DNA of 64,000 nucleotides from Zwartia hollandica (GCF_019923725.1 NZ_JAHXRI010000007.1:186001-250000), one strand, 5' to 3'; counted from the first letter of the stretch, positions 1 to 9,670 are shown. The notes: generated from the letters alone by a model not told the origin. Made by a program: numbers and translations.

Positions 1-1269
1 TACGCGGGCGCGCTCTTCCCAGGTATCGGCTTAGCGTTGCTCTATGCAATCTATGTGATGATTGTGGCAAAAATCTGGCCAGAAATGGCGCCACCACTTC
101 CAGAAAAAGACCGCATCATTCCCTTGCCGGCGGGTTCAAAGTCTCTTCAAGCCCAAGGGTTCAAACTAGCCGCGCCCGGCTTGTTGTCGAACTTTTTCAA
201 GAGTAAGCGTGACCCCGCCGTTTCGCGTCAATACATGAATCGAAATGTTGTTTTAGTCATGTTGCCGCTCCTCGTTACCGTATTGCTCACATTGATTATT
301 TATCGGGTGGTGACAACACCAGAGGTGGTGTACGACATTCCAGCTGAGCTGAGCCTCTCGAACAATACGACAACGGACTCCGGGGGCGGGCTCGCTGAGC
401 CACCATCAGAATCGGCCCCTGAGCCTCTGGGTTCAGCAAAACTTGCACCCGCAGCACCGGCGGCGCCTGCAGCGGACGCTGTCGCAAAGGAGCCGCCCAA
501 ACAACTCGATCGTCTGAGCGCGCCGACTGGCTTCTGGATCTATGTTGCCGTCGCTGCCTTAATGATGGCCATTTTTTACGTGACGCTTACCTGGGCCAGA
601 CTAGAGGTGTTTCGGTTGCTGGCACAATCATTTTTCCCACTTGTGATTTTGATTGCAGCCGTTCTGGGATCGATTGGCTTTGGTCTCGCGACGCCTAGCG
701 AAGCTGCGGCGATGGGTGCCCTTGGCGGTGCGCTGCTGGCGCTAGCTTATCGACGGCTGACCTTTCCCGTCATCAAGGAGTCTGTGTTCCTCACCGCCAA
801 GACGAGCGCGATGGTGTGTTGGCTGTTTGTCGGGTCATCGATTTTTTCCGCTGCCTTTGCGCTGCTCGGTGGCCAACAAGTCATTGAGAAGTGGGTGCTA
901 TCGCTCGGGCTGACCCCCGTCGAATTCATGCTGCTGGCACAGATCATAATTTTCTTGCTAGGCTGGCCTCTCGAGTGGACAGAGATCATCGTGATCTTCA
1001 TGCCAATCTTTGTGCCGCTACTCGCACAGTTTGGCATTGACCCTCTGTTCTTTGGGTTACTCGTGGCGTTGAATTTACAAACAGCCTTCCTATCGCCCCC
1101 GGTCGCGATGGCTGCGTTCTATCTCAAAGGGGTTTCCCCTCCTCACGTCACGCTTAACCAGATTTTCATTGGCATGCTGCCGTTCATGGGCATACAAATC
1201 CTTGCGATCTTCTTGCTCTACATGTTCCCAGCAATTGGGCTCTGGTTACCCAGCGTTCTCTACAAGTAG
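1..1269 (+). CDS. TRAP transporter large permease, 5' truncated
   Basis: The reading frame is open from base 1 (YAGALFPG and onward), so the gene starts outside the window. The C-terminal part (from about base 600) matches the DctM family: repeated membrane segments with the ATPSEAAAMGALGG stretch and a late LNLQTAFLSPPVAMAAF segment typical of the conserved C-terminal module. An inserted region of about 150 residues precedes it, with two extra hydrophobic segments flanking a Pro/Ala/Ser-rich linker (bases about 360-510). That resembles the longer DctM subtype found in some Burkholderiales. It would carry an organic acid across the inner membrane with a periplasmic receptor and a small permease that must lie upstream. 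Six bases separate it from the next gene, so the two are probably co-transcribed. Confidence 0.88.
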   Translation, partial: YAGALFPGIGLALLYAIYVMIVAKIWPEMAPPLPEKDRIIPLPAGSKSLQAQGFKLAAPGLLSNFFKSKRDPAVSRQYMNRNVVLVMLPLLVTVLLTLIIYRVVTTPEVVYDIPAELSLSNNTTTDSGGGLAEPPSESAPEPLGSAKLAPAAPAAPAADAVAKEPPKQLDRLSAPTGFWIYVAVAALMMAIFYVTLTWARLEVFRLLAQSFFPLVILIAAVLGSIGFGLATPSEAAAMGALGGALLALAYRRLTFPVIKESVFLTAKTSAMVCWLFVGSSIFSAAFALLGGQQVIEKWVLSLGLTPVEFMLLAQIIIFLLGWPLEWTEIIVIFMPIFVPLLAQFGIDPLFFGLLVALNLQTAFLSPPVAMAAFYLKGVSPPHVTLNQIFIGMLPFMGIQILAIFLLYMFPAIGLWLPSVLYK

Positions 1270-1275
1270 CAACGT

Positions 1276-2073
1276 ATGCTCAAAACACTTGAAGTCGCTT
1301 ATGGCCCCGGTACCGCTGTTGTTTGGCTTAACCGGGTAGAAAAGCAAAATGCCATCAATGCGCTCATGGCGAATGAGCTCATTGAGGTGTTCGAGGGATT
1401 AGCAGACGATCCGGACGTTAATGCGATCGTTCTCGCATCCAAAGCGACTGCCTTTTGTTCCGGTGTGGATTTGGAATGGTTGCATCACGCATCGCAATCA
1501 GACGAAGCCCAACAACACGACGCGCTATCCTTAATTGAGCGTTTGCTCCAGACGGTTCACGCGTCTGCCAAGCCGGTTGTCGCCCGCGTCAATGGCGAAT
1601 GCGTCGGTCTTGGTGCGACGTTGGTCGCTTGCGCGGATGTTGCATTTGGGAGTCGCACTTCGACATTTTCGTATGCCGAAACAAGAATGGGGCTTGTTCC
1701 CACCTTATCAGCCCCTTACCTTATTCGGGCGATCGGTCAGCGCGCAGCGACTCGCTGGCTGCTTGCCGGGGAAACGTTCACCGCCTCTGAGGCGTGGCGC
1801 CAAGGTCTGTTACACGACGTATCCGAGGACTACGATTTAGACGGGAATGTGAATGCATTTCTTGGCGCGCTGACACTTACGCAAGCACCTTGCGTTCAAC
1901 AAACAAAAAAAACCATCCAAAGTCTCGACATAGCAGAACAACAGTCCGCTGCGAAAGAGTTGCTCGTACTGTCTTTGAATGCGCAGCGTAGCGAGCCTGC
2001 TCAGGAAGGAATGGTAGCGTTCCTCGAGAAACGCTTACCATCCTGGGCGCCGCCGCGGGACTTGGAGTCCTAG
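1276..2073 (+). CDS. Enoyl-CoA hydratase/isomerase family protein
   Basis: This 265-residue protein has the crotonase fold signatures: an oxyanion-hole segment FCSGVDLEWL near residues 60-70 and the second CoA-site block VNGECVGLGATLVACADVAF near residues 105-125. The YAETRMGLVP motif resembles methylglutaconyl-CoA hydratase (LiuC-like) and related hydratases, so leucine or branched acyl-CoA breakdown is possible, but the substrate cannot be read from sequence. The ATG lies six bases after the TRAP permease stop and has no strong ribosome site, which suggests translational coupling. It ends in a 4-bp convergent overlap with the TRAP operon on the other strand. Confidence 0.85.
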   Translation: MLKTLEVAYGPGTAVVWLNRVEKQNAINALMANELIEVFEGLADDPDVNAIVLASKATAFCSGVDLEWLHHASQSDEAQQHDALSLIERLLQTVHASAKPVVARVNGECVGLGATLVACADVAFGSRTSTFSYAETRMGLVPTLSAPYLIRAIGQRAATRWLLAGETFTASEAWRQGLLHDVSEDYDLDGNVNAFLGALTLTQAPCVQQTKKTIQSLDIAEQQSAAKELLVLSLNAQRSEPAQEGMVAFLEKRLPSWAPPRDLES

Positions 2074-3371
2074 AGCTTCATATGCTTGGGTAGGAAGGTT
2101 GCCAGTTCCGGCACAAAATATAGGAACATGACCGCTCCGACCATCAGTAAAAACAAGGGAAATGACACACGCGCGATGTAAGGAAGTTCGCGCCCAGTCA
2201 TTCCTGACAGCACAAAGAGGTTGAAGCCGACGGGCGGCGTAATCTGCGCCATTTCAACCACAAACACAATAAAGATACCGAACCAAATCAAATCAATCCC
2301 AGCTGCAGTGACGGTAGGCAAGAGAACCCCCATCGTCAATACAACCATCGAGATCCCATCAAGGAAGCAGCCTAGGATAATGAAGAAAACCATTAAAACT
2401 AGTATCAGTCCAAACTGGGACAAGCCGAGCGTTCCAATCCACTCCGCGAGCGCGCGTGGCAAACCAATGTATCCCATCGAAAGCGTCAGGAACTGAGCCC
2501 CGGCTAGGATCAACGCGATCATGCAGTACAAACGTGTTGCACCTAACAACGAGCCTTTGAATGTTTCCCAGGTCAAGGACCCTTGGGCGACAGAAACGAT
2601 AAGCGATCCGAGGACACCGATGGCGGCAGCCTCCGTTGCAGTCGCAACGCCACTGTATATTGAACCAAGCACCGCGGTGATGAGTAACAAGACAGGAATC
2701 AAGTGCCTTGATTGGTAAATTTTCTGCTTGAACGACATTTCGGCGTCTGCTAACGGTACTTTTTCTGGATTACGTACGGCCCAGAAAATGATGTAGCCCA
2801 TGAAGAGCAGAGCCAAAAATATTCCTGGCAGAACACCTGCAATGAATAGCTTCGCAATAGATACTTCAGCTGCCACCCCATAAACAATCATGATGATCGA
2901 TGGTGGAATAAGCAAACCTAAGGTGCCCGCTCCAGCCAAAGTGCCCATGACCATATCGTCAGGGTATCCGCGACGCTTGAGCTCCGGCAGGGTCATCTTG
3001 CCGATCGTGGCACATGTCGCGGCCGACGAACCAGAGACCGCAGCAAAAATCGCACAGCCGATGACATTTGTATGCAGCAAGCGCCCAGGCAGTTTATTTA
3101 ACCAGGGCGCCAAACCTTTAAACAAATCTTGCGAGAGGCGAGTACGAAAAAGAATCTCGCCCATCCACAGAAAGAGAGGTAACGCGGTGAGCGTCCAGCT
3201 CGAGGATGCGCCCCAGATCGTGATGGCCATCGCATCGCCTGCGGGTCGTGAGGAGAACAACTCCATTCCAATCCAAGCAGTACCGGCTAGCGTCAGACCG
3301 ACCCAAACTCCACCCGCCAAGAAACCGAAGAGGGAGACAATCAACAGCGTCACAATCAAAATATCATTCAT
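2070..3371 (-). CDS. dctM: TRAP transporter large permease DctM
   Basis: The protein of about 433 residues is hydrophobic throughout and carries DctM hallmarks: FAAVSGSSAATCATIG in the first half, GLLIPPSIIMIVYG, a GVATATEAAAIG block, and a final PPVGFNLFVLSG segment. It forms the main transport channel of a sodium-coupled TRAP uptake system in the inner membrane. I chose the ATG at 3371 rather than an upstream non-ATG codon because family members start with a short N-terminus. This start overlaps the DctQ stop by 8 bp, the usual arrangement for coupled translation in dctPQM operons. Confidence 0.92.
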   Translation of the reverse strand: MNDILIVTLLIVSLFGFLAGGVWVGLTLAGTAWIGMELFSSRPAGDAMAITIWGASSSWTLTALPLFLWMGEILFRTRLSQDLFKGLAPWLNKLPGRLLHTNVIGCAIFAAVSGSSAATCATIGKMTLPELKRRGYPDDMVMGTLAGAGTLGLLIPPSIIMIVYGVAAEVSIAKLFIAGVLPGIFLALLFMGYIIFWAVRNPEKVPLADAEMSFKQKIYQSRHLIPVLLLITAVLGSIYSGVATATEAAAIGVLGSLIVSVAQGSLTWETFKGSLLGATRLYCMIALILAGAQFLTLSMGYIGLPRALAEWIGTLGLSQFGLILVLMVFFIILGCFLDGISMVVLTMGVLLPTVTAAGIDLIWFGIFIVFVVEMAQITPPVGFNLFVLSGMTGRELPYIARVSFPLFLLMVGAVMFLYFVPELATFLPKHMKL

Positions 3372-3873
3372 GGCGTTGTTGCTCCTCGGCATTCATGCCG
3401 GATTCATCGCCACGTATGCGGCTAACCAATAAATCAATGAAGGCGATCAGTAGCAAGATCGTGCCAACTGCCATCCCCAACTGAGGAATCCAGAGAGGCG
3501 TTGCATCGTTGCTCGTGGAAATATCGTTAAAAACATACGAGTCAATCACCAGTTTGGTACTGAAGACTGCGAGTGATAAAGCAATCGCGACCCCCACCGC
3601 TAACGCGGCAATATCCAAGCGTCGCTTACCGGCTGGGGCGAGCGCGTTCAAAATTAGGGTCACACGAATGTGCTCACCATGGCGCAAAGTCGAAGCCAGT
3701 GCCAAGAAGCCAGCCGACGCCATGAAGTATCCCGCATAGGCATCGAGTCCCGACACATGAAACTCGAGCTGACGGCTCAGGATACTAGTCAGCACGGCAA
3801 GTAAAACACCCACCATACAAACCGCCGCCAAAACTTCGGCGGCGGAGTACAACTGATTTAGCAATTTACGCAT
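3364..3873 (-). CDS. dctQ: TRAP transporter small permease DctQ
   Basis: This 169-residue protein has four hydrophobic segments, the standard DctQ layout. A family-like ILSRQLEFHVSGLDAYAGYF segment near residues 30-50 is followed by FLALASTLRHGEHIRVTLI, a well conserved DctQ motif. It bridges receptor and large permease. It lies between dctP (3 bases upstream) and dctM (8-bp overlap), so the operon order is dctP-dctQ-dctM. Confidence 0.9.
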   Translation of the reverse strand: MRKLLNQLYSAAEVLAAVCMVGVLLAVLTSILSRQLEFHVSGLDAYAGYFMASAGFLALASTLRHGEHIRVTLILNALAPAGKRRLDIAALAVGVAIALSLAVFSTKLVIDSYVFNDISTSNDATPLWIPQLGMAVGTILLLIAFIDLLVSRIRGDESGMNAEEQQRHE

Positions 3874-3876
3874 TAT

Positions 3877-4848
3877 TTACTTTTTGAGTGCATCAACAAT
3901 AGCCTGACCATCTTTGCCCGCTTTCTTCAAGTAGTCTGCGAGCATTTTTTGACCGATCTCATTCAAGCCTTTGGTCAGTTCGGCGGAAGGCTGAATCACC
4001 TGTCCACCGTTCTTGGTCCATGCAGCCAAATATTCGTTCGTCTTGGCTTCAGAGGTCTTCCAACCGCGCGCTTCGGCTTTAGCAGCTTCGGCCAACAAGG
4101 CTTTACGTGTGGCTTCATCCAAGGCGTCGAAGGCCTTCTTGTTCATGATGACCGCGTTCTTGGGAATCCAAGCTTGGTTGTCATAAAACTTCTTGATGTA
4201 CTCGTAAGTCTTGGTGTCAACACCGGTCGCGCTCGATGAAATCATCGAATCCATCACGCCTGTTGCCATCGCTTGTGAAACTTCAGCCGCTTGAATCGTC
4301 ACGGGTTGCGCACCAACGAGCTCAGCAATTTTGGCAGTCGCTGGGCTGTATGAACGCCACTTCAAACCCTTCATATCCGCAACGCTCTTGAGGTCACGGT
4401 TAGAGAAGATGCCCTGTGGTGGCCATGGCACTGCAAACAACAGCATCATGCCCTGTGATGCCAATTTCTTCTCAAGATAAGGCTTTTGGATTTCAGCCAG
4501 TTTCTTCGCGCCTGCATAGCTGCTTACCAGGAAAGGCACGCCATCCAGCTCATAAATCGGATCTTCGTTGGCAAAGTTAACCAAAAGAATCTCACCGAGC
4601 TGTGCTTGGTTGCCTTGCACAGCGCGCTTAATCTCAGGCGCTTTGAAGAGCGAAGCGTTCGGATGCACAGTAATGTTCAGCTTGCCACCCGTCGCTTTCG
4701 CTACGTCTTTAGAAAACTCGACTAAGTTTTCAGTGTGAAAAATCGAAGGTGAGTAAGCTGTGGGCAAGTCCCACTTCGTCTGGCTTTGGGCCGAAAAGCC
4801 AACAGTTGCCAGCAAACCAGCGACAACGACCGATAAGGTTTTACGCAT
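3877..4848 (-). CDS. dctP: TRAP transporter substrate-binding protein DctP
   Basis: The 323-residue protein begins with a clear Sec signal peptide (MRKTLSVVVAGLL, cleavage near AQSQ). The mature part follows the DctP family: a ligand-binding arginine region around KWRSYSPATAKIAELVGAQP and the helix EVSQAMATGVMDSMISSS. It captures a carboxylate ligand in the periplasm for the DctQM channel. The ligand is unknown. It is the first gene of the operon, and a short dyad about 30 bases upstream may be an operator. Confidence 0.92.
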   Translation of the reverse strand: MRKTLSVVVAGLLATVGFSAQSQTKWDLPTAYSPSIFHTENLVEFSKDVAKATGGKLNITVHPNASLFKAPEIKRAVQGNQAQLGEILLVNFANEDPIYELDGVPFLVSSYAGAKKLAEIQKPYLEKKLASQGMMLLFAVPWPPQGIFSNRDLKSVADMKGLKWRSYSPATAKIAELVGAQPVTIQAAEVSQAMATGVMDSMISSSATGVDTKTYEYIKKFYDNQAWIPKNAVIMNKKAFDALDEATRKALLAEAAKAEARGWKTSEAKTNEYLAAWTKNGGQVIQPSAELTKGLNEIGQKMLADYLKKAGKDGQAIVDALKK

Positions 4849-4878
4849 GAGGAGATCCTTGAGCGAGAAAATGGGTAC

Positions 4879-4890
4879 CTAGCGAGCTAG
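4879..4890. promoter_or_regulatory. Short inverted repeat upstream of dctP
   Basis: CTAGC-ga-GCTAG is a perfect 5-bp dyad about 30 bases upstream of the dctP start. It could be part of an operator or the foot of a small hairpin in the leader. Its shortness makes chance occurrence quite possible. Confidence 0.25.
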
Positions 4891-5067
4891 GCTTTCTTTA
4901 AAAGTCTTCTGACTTGGTTCGTGAGTGTAGGCGGACAAGTCATTGATCACAACACACCAACGCTGAAATAAGGGTAAACACTAGAGTAGCCGTTTTTTGA
5001 CTGCTACGCACCAGAGTCTGTAGTATCCAATTTTTATGCTTTGCATCACAAAAAAGGAATTCGGGAT

Positions 5068-6072
5068 ATGTCTTCGCCGTTCGCCGTATACGTCACCGCA
5101 ATCGGCGGTCCAGAGGTGCTTAAGCCTCAAAATATTCCTATGCCCGTGCCCAAACCCAGTGAAGTAGTGATTGCGCATACGGCCGTCGCAGTCAATTTTG
5201 TCGACATCTATTTACGTGCCGGACAACCTCATTCGCACAACCCCACTCCGCCCTTTATTCCAGGTGTGAGTGCCATTGGACGCATCGTCGCGATTGGATC
5301 GGAGGTCAAGGACCTCACTGTTGGGCAAAAAGCCACCTACACAAATGCGGGGGTCGGAAGCTATTGCACGCACGTGGCACTCCCCGCTGAACGTGTCATC
5401 CCGGTTCCGGAATCGTTGGACGACGTACGCGTTGCCGCAGGACTTGTGCGCGCCCTCACCTCCCAATACCTGCTCAAGCAAATGCGCGAGCTCAAGCCTG
5501 GCACACGCGTTTTAGTGCATGCCGCGGCAGGTGGTGTTGGTCAAATTCTTGTCCAATGGGCCAAGCGCCTGGGGCTTATCGTCATTGCGACCGCTGGCAG
5601 TGATGCGAAGATTCGCACAGCGCTAGAACTTGGTGCTGATGAAGCAATTAACTACCGTACCCAAGACTTTGTGACCGAAGTGAATCGCATCACAAATGGC
5701 AAAGGCGTGAGTGTCGTCTTCGACTCCGTCGGCAAAGACACCTTCGAGGGATCACTAAAATGCCTCGAGCCCAAAGGCCTCGTCGTCAACTATGGGACGG
5801 CGTCTGGCCAGGTCGAAGGGTTTGCTCTGCAGGATCTCCACAGTAAATCGCTTTGGGTCTGTCGCCCCACACTGCGCACCTACGTGGCAGATCGTGACAA
5901 CATGCTCGCCATGAGCAAAGAGGCGTTTGAGATTCTTGGAGACCAAACCATACGACTCGACATTGAGAAGCTTTTACCACTCAGCCAAGCAAGCGAGTCA
6001 CATCGTCTCTTGGAAGGCCGGACCACACAGGGTGCCATTGTTTTAATCCCTGATGATTTATTTAAAAGTTAA
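5068..6072 (+). CDS. Quinone oxidoreductase-like MDR family protein
   Basis: The 334-residue protein belongs to the zinc-free medium-chain reductases (zeta-crystallin/QOR type). It has an N-terminal GroES-like domain (AIGGPEVLK, VNFVDIYLRAG), then the NADPH site VHAAAGGVGQILVQWAKRLG. The zinc-binding cysteines of alcohol dehydrogenases are absent. It probably reduces quinones or enones with NADPH in the cytoplasm. I use the ATG at 5068 because AGGAA lies 8 bases before it and the family begins directly with this segment. A Bug receptor gene follows after 16 bases, so the two may share a transcript. Confidence 0.88.
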   Translation: MSSPFAVYVTAIGGPEVLKPQNIPMPVPKPSEVVIAHTAVAVNFVDIYLRAGQPHSHNPTPPFIPGVSAIGRIVAIGSEVKDLTVGQKATYTNAGVGSYCTHVALPAERVIPVPESLDDVRVAAGLVRALTSQYLLKQMRELKPGTRVLVHAAAGGVGQILVQWAKRLGLIVIATAGSDAKIRTALELGADEAINYRTQDFVTEVNRITNGKGVSVVFDSVGKDTFEGSLKCLEPKGLVVNYGTASGQVEGFALQDLHSKSLWVCRPTLRTYVADRDNMLAMSKEAFEILGDQTIRLDIEKLLPLSQASESHRLLEGRTTQGAIVLIPDDLFKS

Positions 6073-6088
6073 CACCTAGGAGACTCAC

Positions 6089-7054
6089 ATGCGCTTGATA
6101 AAAACAATGTTGGCTGCAGCAATCACCCTTTCCGCGATCGGTACCACCGCTCACGCAGAGTATCCAGACAAGCCAATTAAGATGTTGGTTGGCTACGCAC
6201 CGGGCGGCGCTGCAGATAAACTGATTCGCCCGATCACAGATCGTCTGTCGAAAATACTCAAGCAGCCTATTGTGATCGACTACAAACCTGGTGCAGGTGC
6301 TTCACTTGCTGCAGATCTCACGTCCAAAGCTCCCGCTGACGGTTACACACTACACATTACAGACTCGGGTCCTATGACCATCTTGCCGCACATGCGTAAG
6401 CTCGGCTATGACCCCCTTACGAGCTTTACGCCAATCTCCATGGTGGGTGGTGGTGGGGTCGTGGTGGTCGTTCTTCCCACCTCGAAAGCTACTGACATCA
6501 AGACGCTGGTAGAGCTGGCCAAAAAAGATCCCAAGAACTGGAGCTACGGCACCTCGGGTATTGGTGGCGTCGGTCACCTGGCTGGGGAACAGTTCAAAGC
6601 TGCGGCGAAGTTAGATATTGCGCACATCCCCTACAAGGGCGGCAACCCTGCGCTCGCTGAGCTACTTGGCGGTCATGTTCCCGTACTCTTCTCTTCTCTA
6701 GGTGCCGCAGCGACCCAAATTCAGTCGGGTAAACTGCGCGCGCTCGCTGATACCTCAAGCAAGCGTAGCTCCATGTTCCCAGATGTCCCAACAATGGCCG
6801 AAGCAGGCTTTCCCGGCTTTGATGCAACAATTTGGTTTGGGATTGTTGGGCCAGCCGGACTCCCCAAAGAAGTAATGAATAAGCTTGTACCTGCGCTTGC
6901 CTCTATCATGAAAGATCCCGAAGTGATTGCTGCGATCAAACGCGAAGGCTATGAGCCGATGCCCTTTACGCCGCAACAAACTGCAGACCGTATCAAGTCT
7001 GACTTTGCACTGTGGGGCAAAACAGTAAAAGACTCAAACATCAAAGCGGATTAA
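6089..7054 (+). CDS. Bug/TctC-type tripartite tricarboxylate transporter receptor
   Basis: The 321-residue protein has a Sec signal peptide (cleavage near AHAEYP) followed by the Bug signature YPDKPIKMLVGYAPGGAADK. The family-typical IPYKGGNPALAELLGGHVP and FPDVPTMAEAGFPGF blocks follow. These periplasmic receptors bind carboxylates. No TctA or TctB membrane partner is nearby, as is usual for the expanded Bug families of Alcaligenaceae. A good ribosome site (AGGAG) precedes the ATG. The next gene, a deacylase, begins 2 bases after the stop, which hints that the ligand is an N-acyl or related compound. Confidence 0.92.
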   Translation: MRLIKTMLAAAITLSAIGTTAHAEYPDKPIKMLVGYAPGGAADKLIRPITDRLSKILKQPIVIDYKPGAGASLAADLTSKAPADGYTLHITDSGPMTILPHMRKLGYDPLTSFTPISMVGGGGVVVVVLPTSKATDIKTLVELAKKDPKNWSYGTSGIGGVGHLAGEQFKAAAKLDIAHIPYKGGNPALAELLGGHVPVLFSSLGAAATQIQSGKLRALADTSSKRSSMFPDVPTMAEAGFPGFDATIWFGIVGPAGLPKEVMNKLVPALASIMKDPEVIAAIKREGYEPMPFTPQQTADRIKSDFALWGKTVKDSNIKAD

Positions 7055-7056
7055 AC

Positions 7057-8079
7057 ATGGCATTACCCTCAACACTGCTGACCGATCTCCCAGAGCAGAT
7101 TCCACTGGATCAGGAACGACCGTTTCAGACAACCAGAATCCGCAGCCCGATCGCAGGGCCTAAGCTGATTGTCACCGCTGCGGTCCATGGCAATGAGACA
7201 TGCGGAACCTTTGCAATCGAGAGATTGGTAAAGCAGTTTGAGTCAGGTGAGCTAAAGCTGCTCAAGGGATTCGTAACTTTTGTACCTGTTACGAATCCAA
7301 AAGCATATCGACTTAAACGACGTGCAGGCGACCGGAACCTAAATCGTCGTTTAATGCCGACTGAGTCGCCACTGCAGTACGAAGATCACATCGCCAACTG
7401 GTTGTGTCCACTTCTGGCAGAACATGATGGCCTGCTTGATCTTCACTCTTTTCAGAGTGGTGATACGGCCTTCGCACTCTTTGGCCCGCCAAACAACAGT
7501 AATGCCCTTGAGCCCTTTTCGCATGCACAGATAGAAGAGGAGCTCATTACGCGGCTCGGTTGCAAGCGATTTGTTTATGGCTGGTTAAGCACCTATGCCA
7601 AGGGAATCGAGCGACGCGCTGCAGAAGTCAAAGCGGGACGTTTCAACGCCCAGGATGTGGATGTCGATACGCGCTACGGAATCGGCACCACCGAATATAT
7701 GCGCTCTGCGGGCGGCTGGTCGCTCACGCTAGAGTGCAGTCAGCATGATGATGTCGGTGGACGCGACGTGGCCTACCACGCAATTGTGAATACCCTGACC
7801 TATCTCGGCATGATCGCTGGAGCACCGCCCGCTGCAGCAAAAGAGTTTGAAGTGCTCGGTCTTTATGACGTATTTGATCGCTTTGATATGAACGATCAGT
7901 TTGCCAAGCCCTGGAAGAGCTTTGATCAAATCAAACAGGGCGAATGCATCGGCACCCGTGCCGATGGCACGCAAATTATTGCAGAGCGAGACTGCTTCAT
8001 TGTGTTTCCAAACATAAAGTCCCAACCCGGCCAAGAGTGGTTTTATCTTGCTCACGCAGGGGGTCGTTTGGGACGTTGA
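7057..8079 (+). CDS. Succinylglutamate desuccinylase/aspartoacylase family hydrolase
   Basis: The 340-residue protein carries the zinc ligands of the AstE/AspA carboxypeptidase-like family: HGNE (HxxE) near residue 34 and LLDLHSF near residue 125, with RAGDRNLNRR between them. It probably removes an acyl group from an N-acyl amino acid or a related compound. The ATG at 7057 follows the Bug stop by 2 bases, so earlier in-frame starts inside the Bug gene are unlikely. Adjacency to a solute receptor suggests import followed by hydrolysis, but the substrate is not evident. Confidence 0.85.
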   Translation: MALPSTLLTDLPEQIPLDQERPFQTTRIRSPIAGPKLIVTAAVHGNETCGTFAIERLVKQFESGELKLLKGFVTFVPVTNPKAYRLKRRAGDRNLNRRLMPTESPLQYEDHIANWLCPLLAEHDGLLDLHSFQSGDTAFALFGPPNNSNALEPFSHAQIEEELITRLGCKRFVYGWLSTYAKGIERRAAEVKAGRFNAQDVDVDTRYGIGTTEYMRSAGGWSLTLECSQHDDVGGRDVAYHAIVNTLTYLGMIAGAPPAAAKEFEVLGLYDVFDRFDMNDQFAKPWKSFDQIKQGECIGTRADGTQIIAERDCFIVFPNIKSQPGQEWFYLAHAGGRLGR

Positions 8080-8082
8080 GTG

Positions 8083-8319
8083 CTAATAGACACTCACGTT
8101 TTTTGCGATAAAGTAAACCGCAGTGACTAACGCTGACGCGCCGCCAAGTAGCTTCCACGTCATCCCGTGGAGCTCCTTGTGCAGTTCTTTATACAAATCA
8201 GCCTTGAGCGCGTTCAAATCAGATTTTGTAGCAAACATATCCAAGCGTGTCTCAATGCGTGCTAAGCGGTCCCGCGTATCAATCTCAAACTTCTCGAAGC
8301 GCGCGAGCCTTTCCTGCAT
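8083..8319 (-). CDS. Small coiled-coil protein with C-terminal membrane segment
   Basis: This 78-residue protein has a charged amphipathic N-terminal part (residues about 1-50, with repeated RLARIETRLD and KADLYKELHKEL), likely a coiled coil. One hydrophobic segment lies near the C-terminus (LLGGASALVTAVYFIAKNV). The layout resembles DUF1640/CCDC90-like small membrane proteins. The ATG at 8319 has AGGA about 7 bases upstream. It ends 3 bases from the convergent deacylase stop. No function is assignable. Confidence 0.72.
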   Translation of the reverse strand: MQERLARFEKFEIDTRDRLARIETRLDMFATKSDLNALKADLYKELHKELHGMTWKLLGGASALVTAVYFIAKNVSVY

Positions 8320-8377
8320 TTGCAATCCTAATCATTCTGAAAGCAAAATTATCCTGTAGCGCTGCAACTCAGGCAAA

Positions 8378-9670
8378 CTAATTTTTGCAACAATGTGTAA
8401 CTAGCCATTGCGTCAGCACCGAGGTTGCCATGAGAAAGTCGTCTACCGACATCTCCTCATCGGGATGGTGACTACCGTTAGGATTACGGATAAACAAGAA
8501 GCCGAAAGGTATACCGGCAGCATAAAACGCTGCCGAATCATGCGAAGCAGGACTCGGCAGGTCAGGCGCTCGCAAGCCTAATTCTTTTGCGCATGCACGC
8601 AACTGGGAGGTGATCAGTGGATCAGCGGGGGCAACACCGGCCGAGGCTTCTGGCCCAAGCTCGATTTTGACGCGACGCTTGGTAGCCACGTCCTTGACCA
8701 ACGCTAAAAACTTCTCCTTCAGTTCAGCAAGATCTGCACTGTCATAGGCGCGCACATCCAGGCTTAAGCCAAACTCTCCAGGCACGATGGTCAGTCCATG
8801 GCGCGCGCTGTTTGTCTGAAACTCGCCAATCGTACAGGCCATCAAACGACCTGCTTGCTCCCACTCCGCCCAGATCTTGTCGAGTCCGAGTGCAATATCG
8901 GCACCCGCAAGCGAGGCATCATGACGATAACGACGACCTAGACCAACATGACCGTACTCGCCCGTGATCTTGATCTTTGGGTAACGAAAGTTTCCCGGCA
9001 CTCCCGAGCCTATCGCGATCGCATGTCCGTCTATGGCAAGGCTAGGAGCCTGCTCAATATGCACTTCCATGAAGGCTTTGACATTTTGCGGTGTGAGATA
9101 CGCCGCGCTTCGCTCAACGGCAGTGGGGTCACCACCGGCCTCTAACAGGTGCTCCGCTAGGGTGCGTCCTGTATCAATACGCTTGGCCTGCAGCGCCGTT
9201 GCTTGCAACGACCCCAGCGCACCGCGACTACCGATATACGATACTTGAAACCAAATGCTTTCCTCCGCACGCACACCCATCACCACAATGTCGCATTCCG
9301 GTTGAAGACCAGACTCTCGTATCGCCTCCACCGCAATCAAACCCGCCACGACGCCAGCCGCACCGTCATAATTACCACCCGCCGCGACTGAGTCAAGGTG
9401 CGACCCAATGACAACGGCTGGGGCCGCGCGGTCTAGGCCTGGCAACACCATGTACGTGTTACGCATATGGTCATGCCGGATTTCCAGACCAAGATCAGCT
9501 GCATACTTTGCAACTAAGTCATGCGCGAACTGCTCGCCAGGGCCGTAGGTATCGCGCGTCACGCCACCTCGGGCCGCATCAGCGCTGCCTTCACGCAATT
9601 GATCAAAAAGCCACTGCGCTTCCGGATAGAGGCTCATGACAAGAGAGTCGACCTTCAGGCCAGCGTTCAT
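8378..9670 (-). CDS. M20-family N-carbamoyl/allantoate amidohydrolase
   Basis: The 430-residue protein matches the hydantoinase/carbamoylase (allantoate amidohydrolase, beta-ureidopropionase) branch of M20 metallohydrolases. Metal ligands are visible in GSHLDSVAAGGNYDGAAGV (His, Asp), RAEES, VHIEQAP and the final NGSHHPDEEMS. SHDSAAFYAAGIP is the C-terminal family block. It should hydrolyse an N-carbamoyl amino acid or ureide with two divalent metals in the cytoplasm. It stands alone and is divergent from an MFS transporter gene 61 bases away, a possible transport-and-hydrolysis pair. Confidence 0.87.
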   Translation of the reverse strand: MNAGLKVDSLVMSLYPEAQWLFDQLREGSADAARGGVTRDTYGPGEQFAHDLVAKYAADLGLEIRHDHMRNTYMVLPGLDRAAPAVVIGSHLDSVAAGGNYDGAAGVVAGLIAVEAIRESGLQPECDIVVMGVRAEESIWFQVSYIGSRGALGSLQATALQAKRIDTGRTLAEHLLEAGGDPTAVERSAAYLTPQNVKAFMEVHIEQAPSLAIDGHAIAIGSGVPGNFRYPKIKITGEYGHVGLGRRYRHDASLAGADIALGLDKIWAEWEQAGRLMACTIGEFQTNSARHGLTIVPGEFGLSLDVRAYDSADLAELKEKFLALVKDVATKRRVKIELGPEASAGVAPADPLITSQLRACAKELGLRAPDLPSPASHDSAAFYAAGIPFGFLFIRNPNGSHHPDEEMSVDDFLMATSVLTQWLVTHCCKN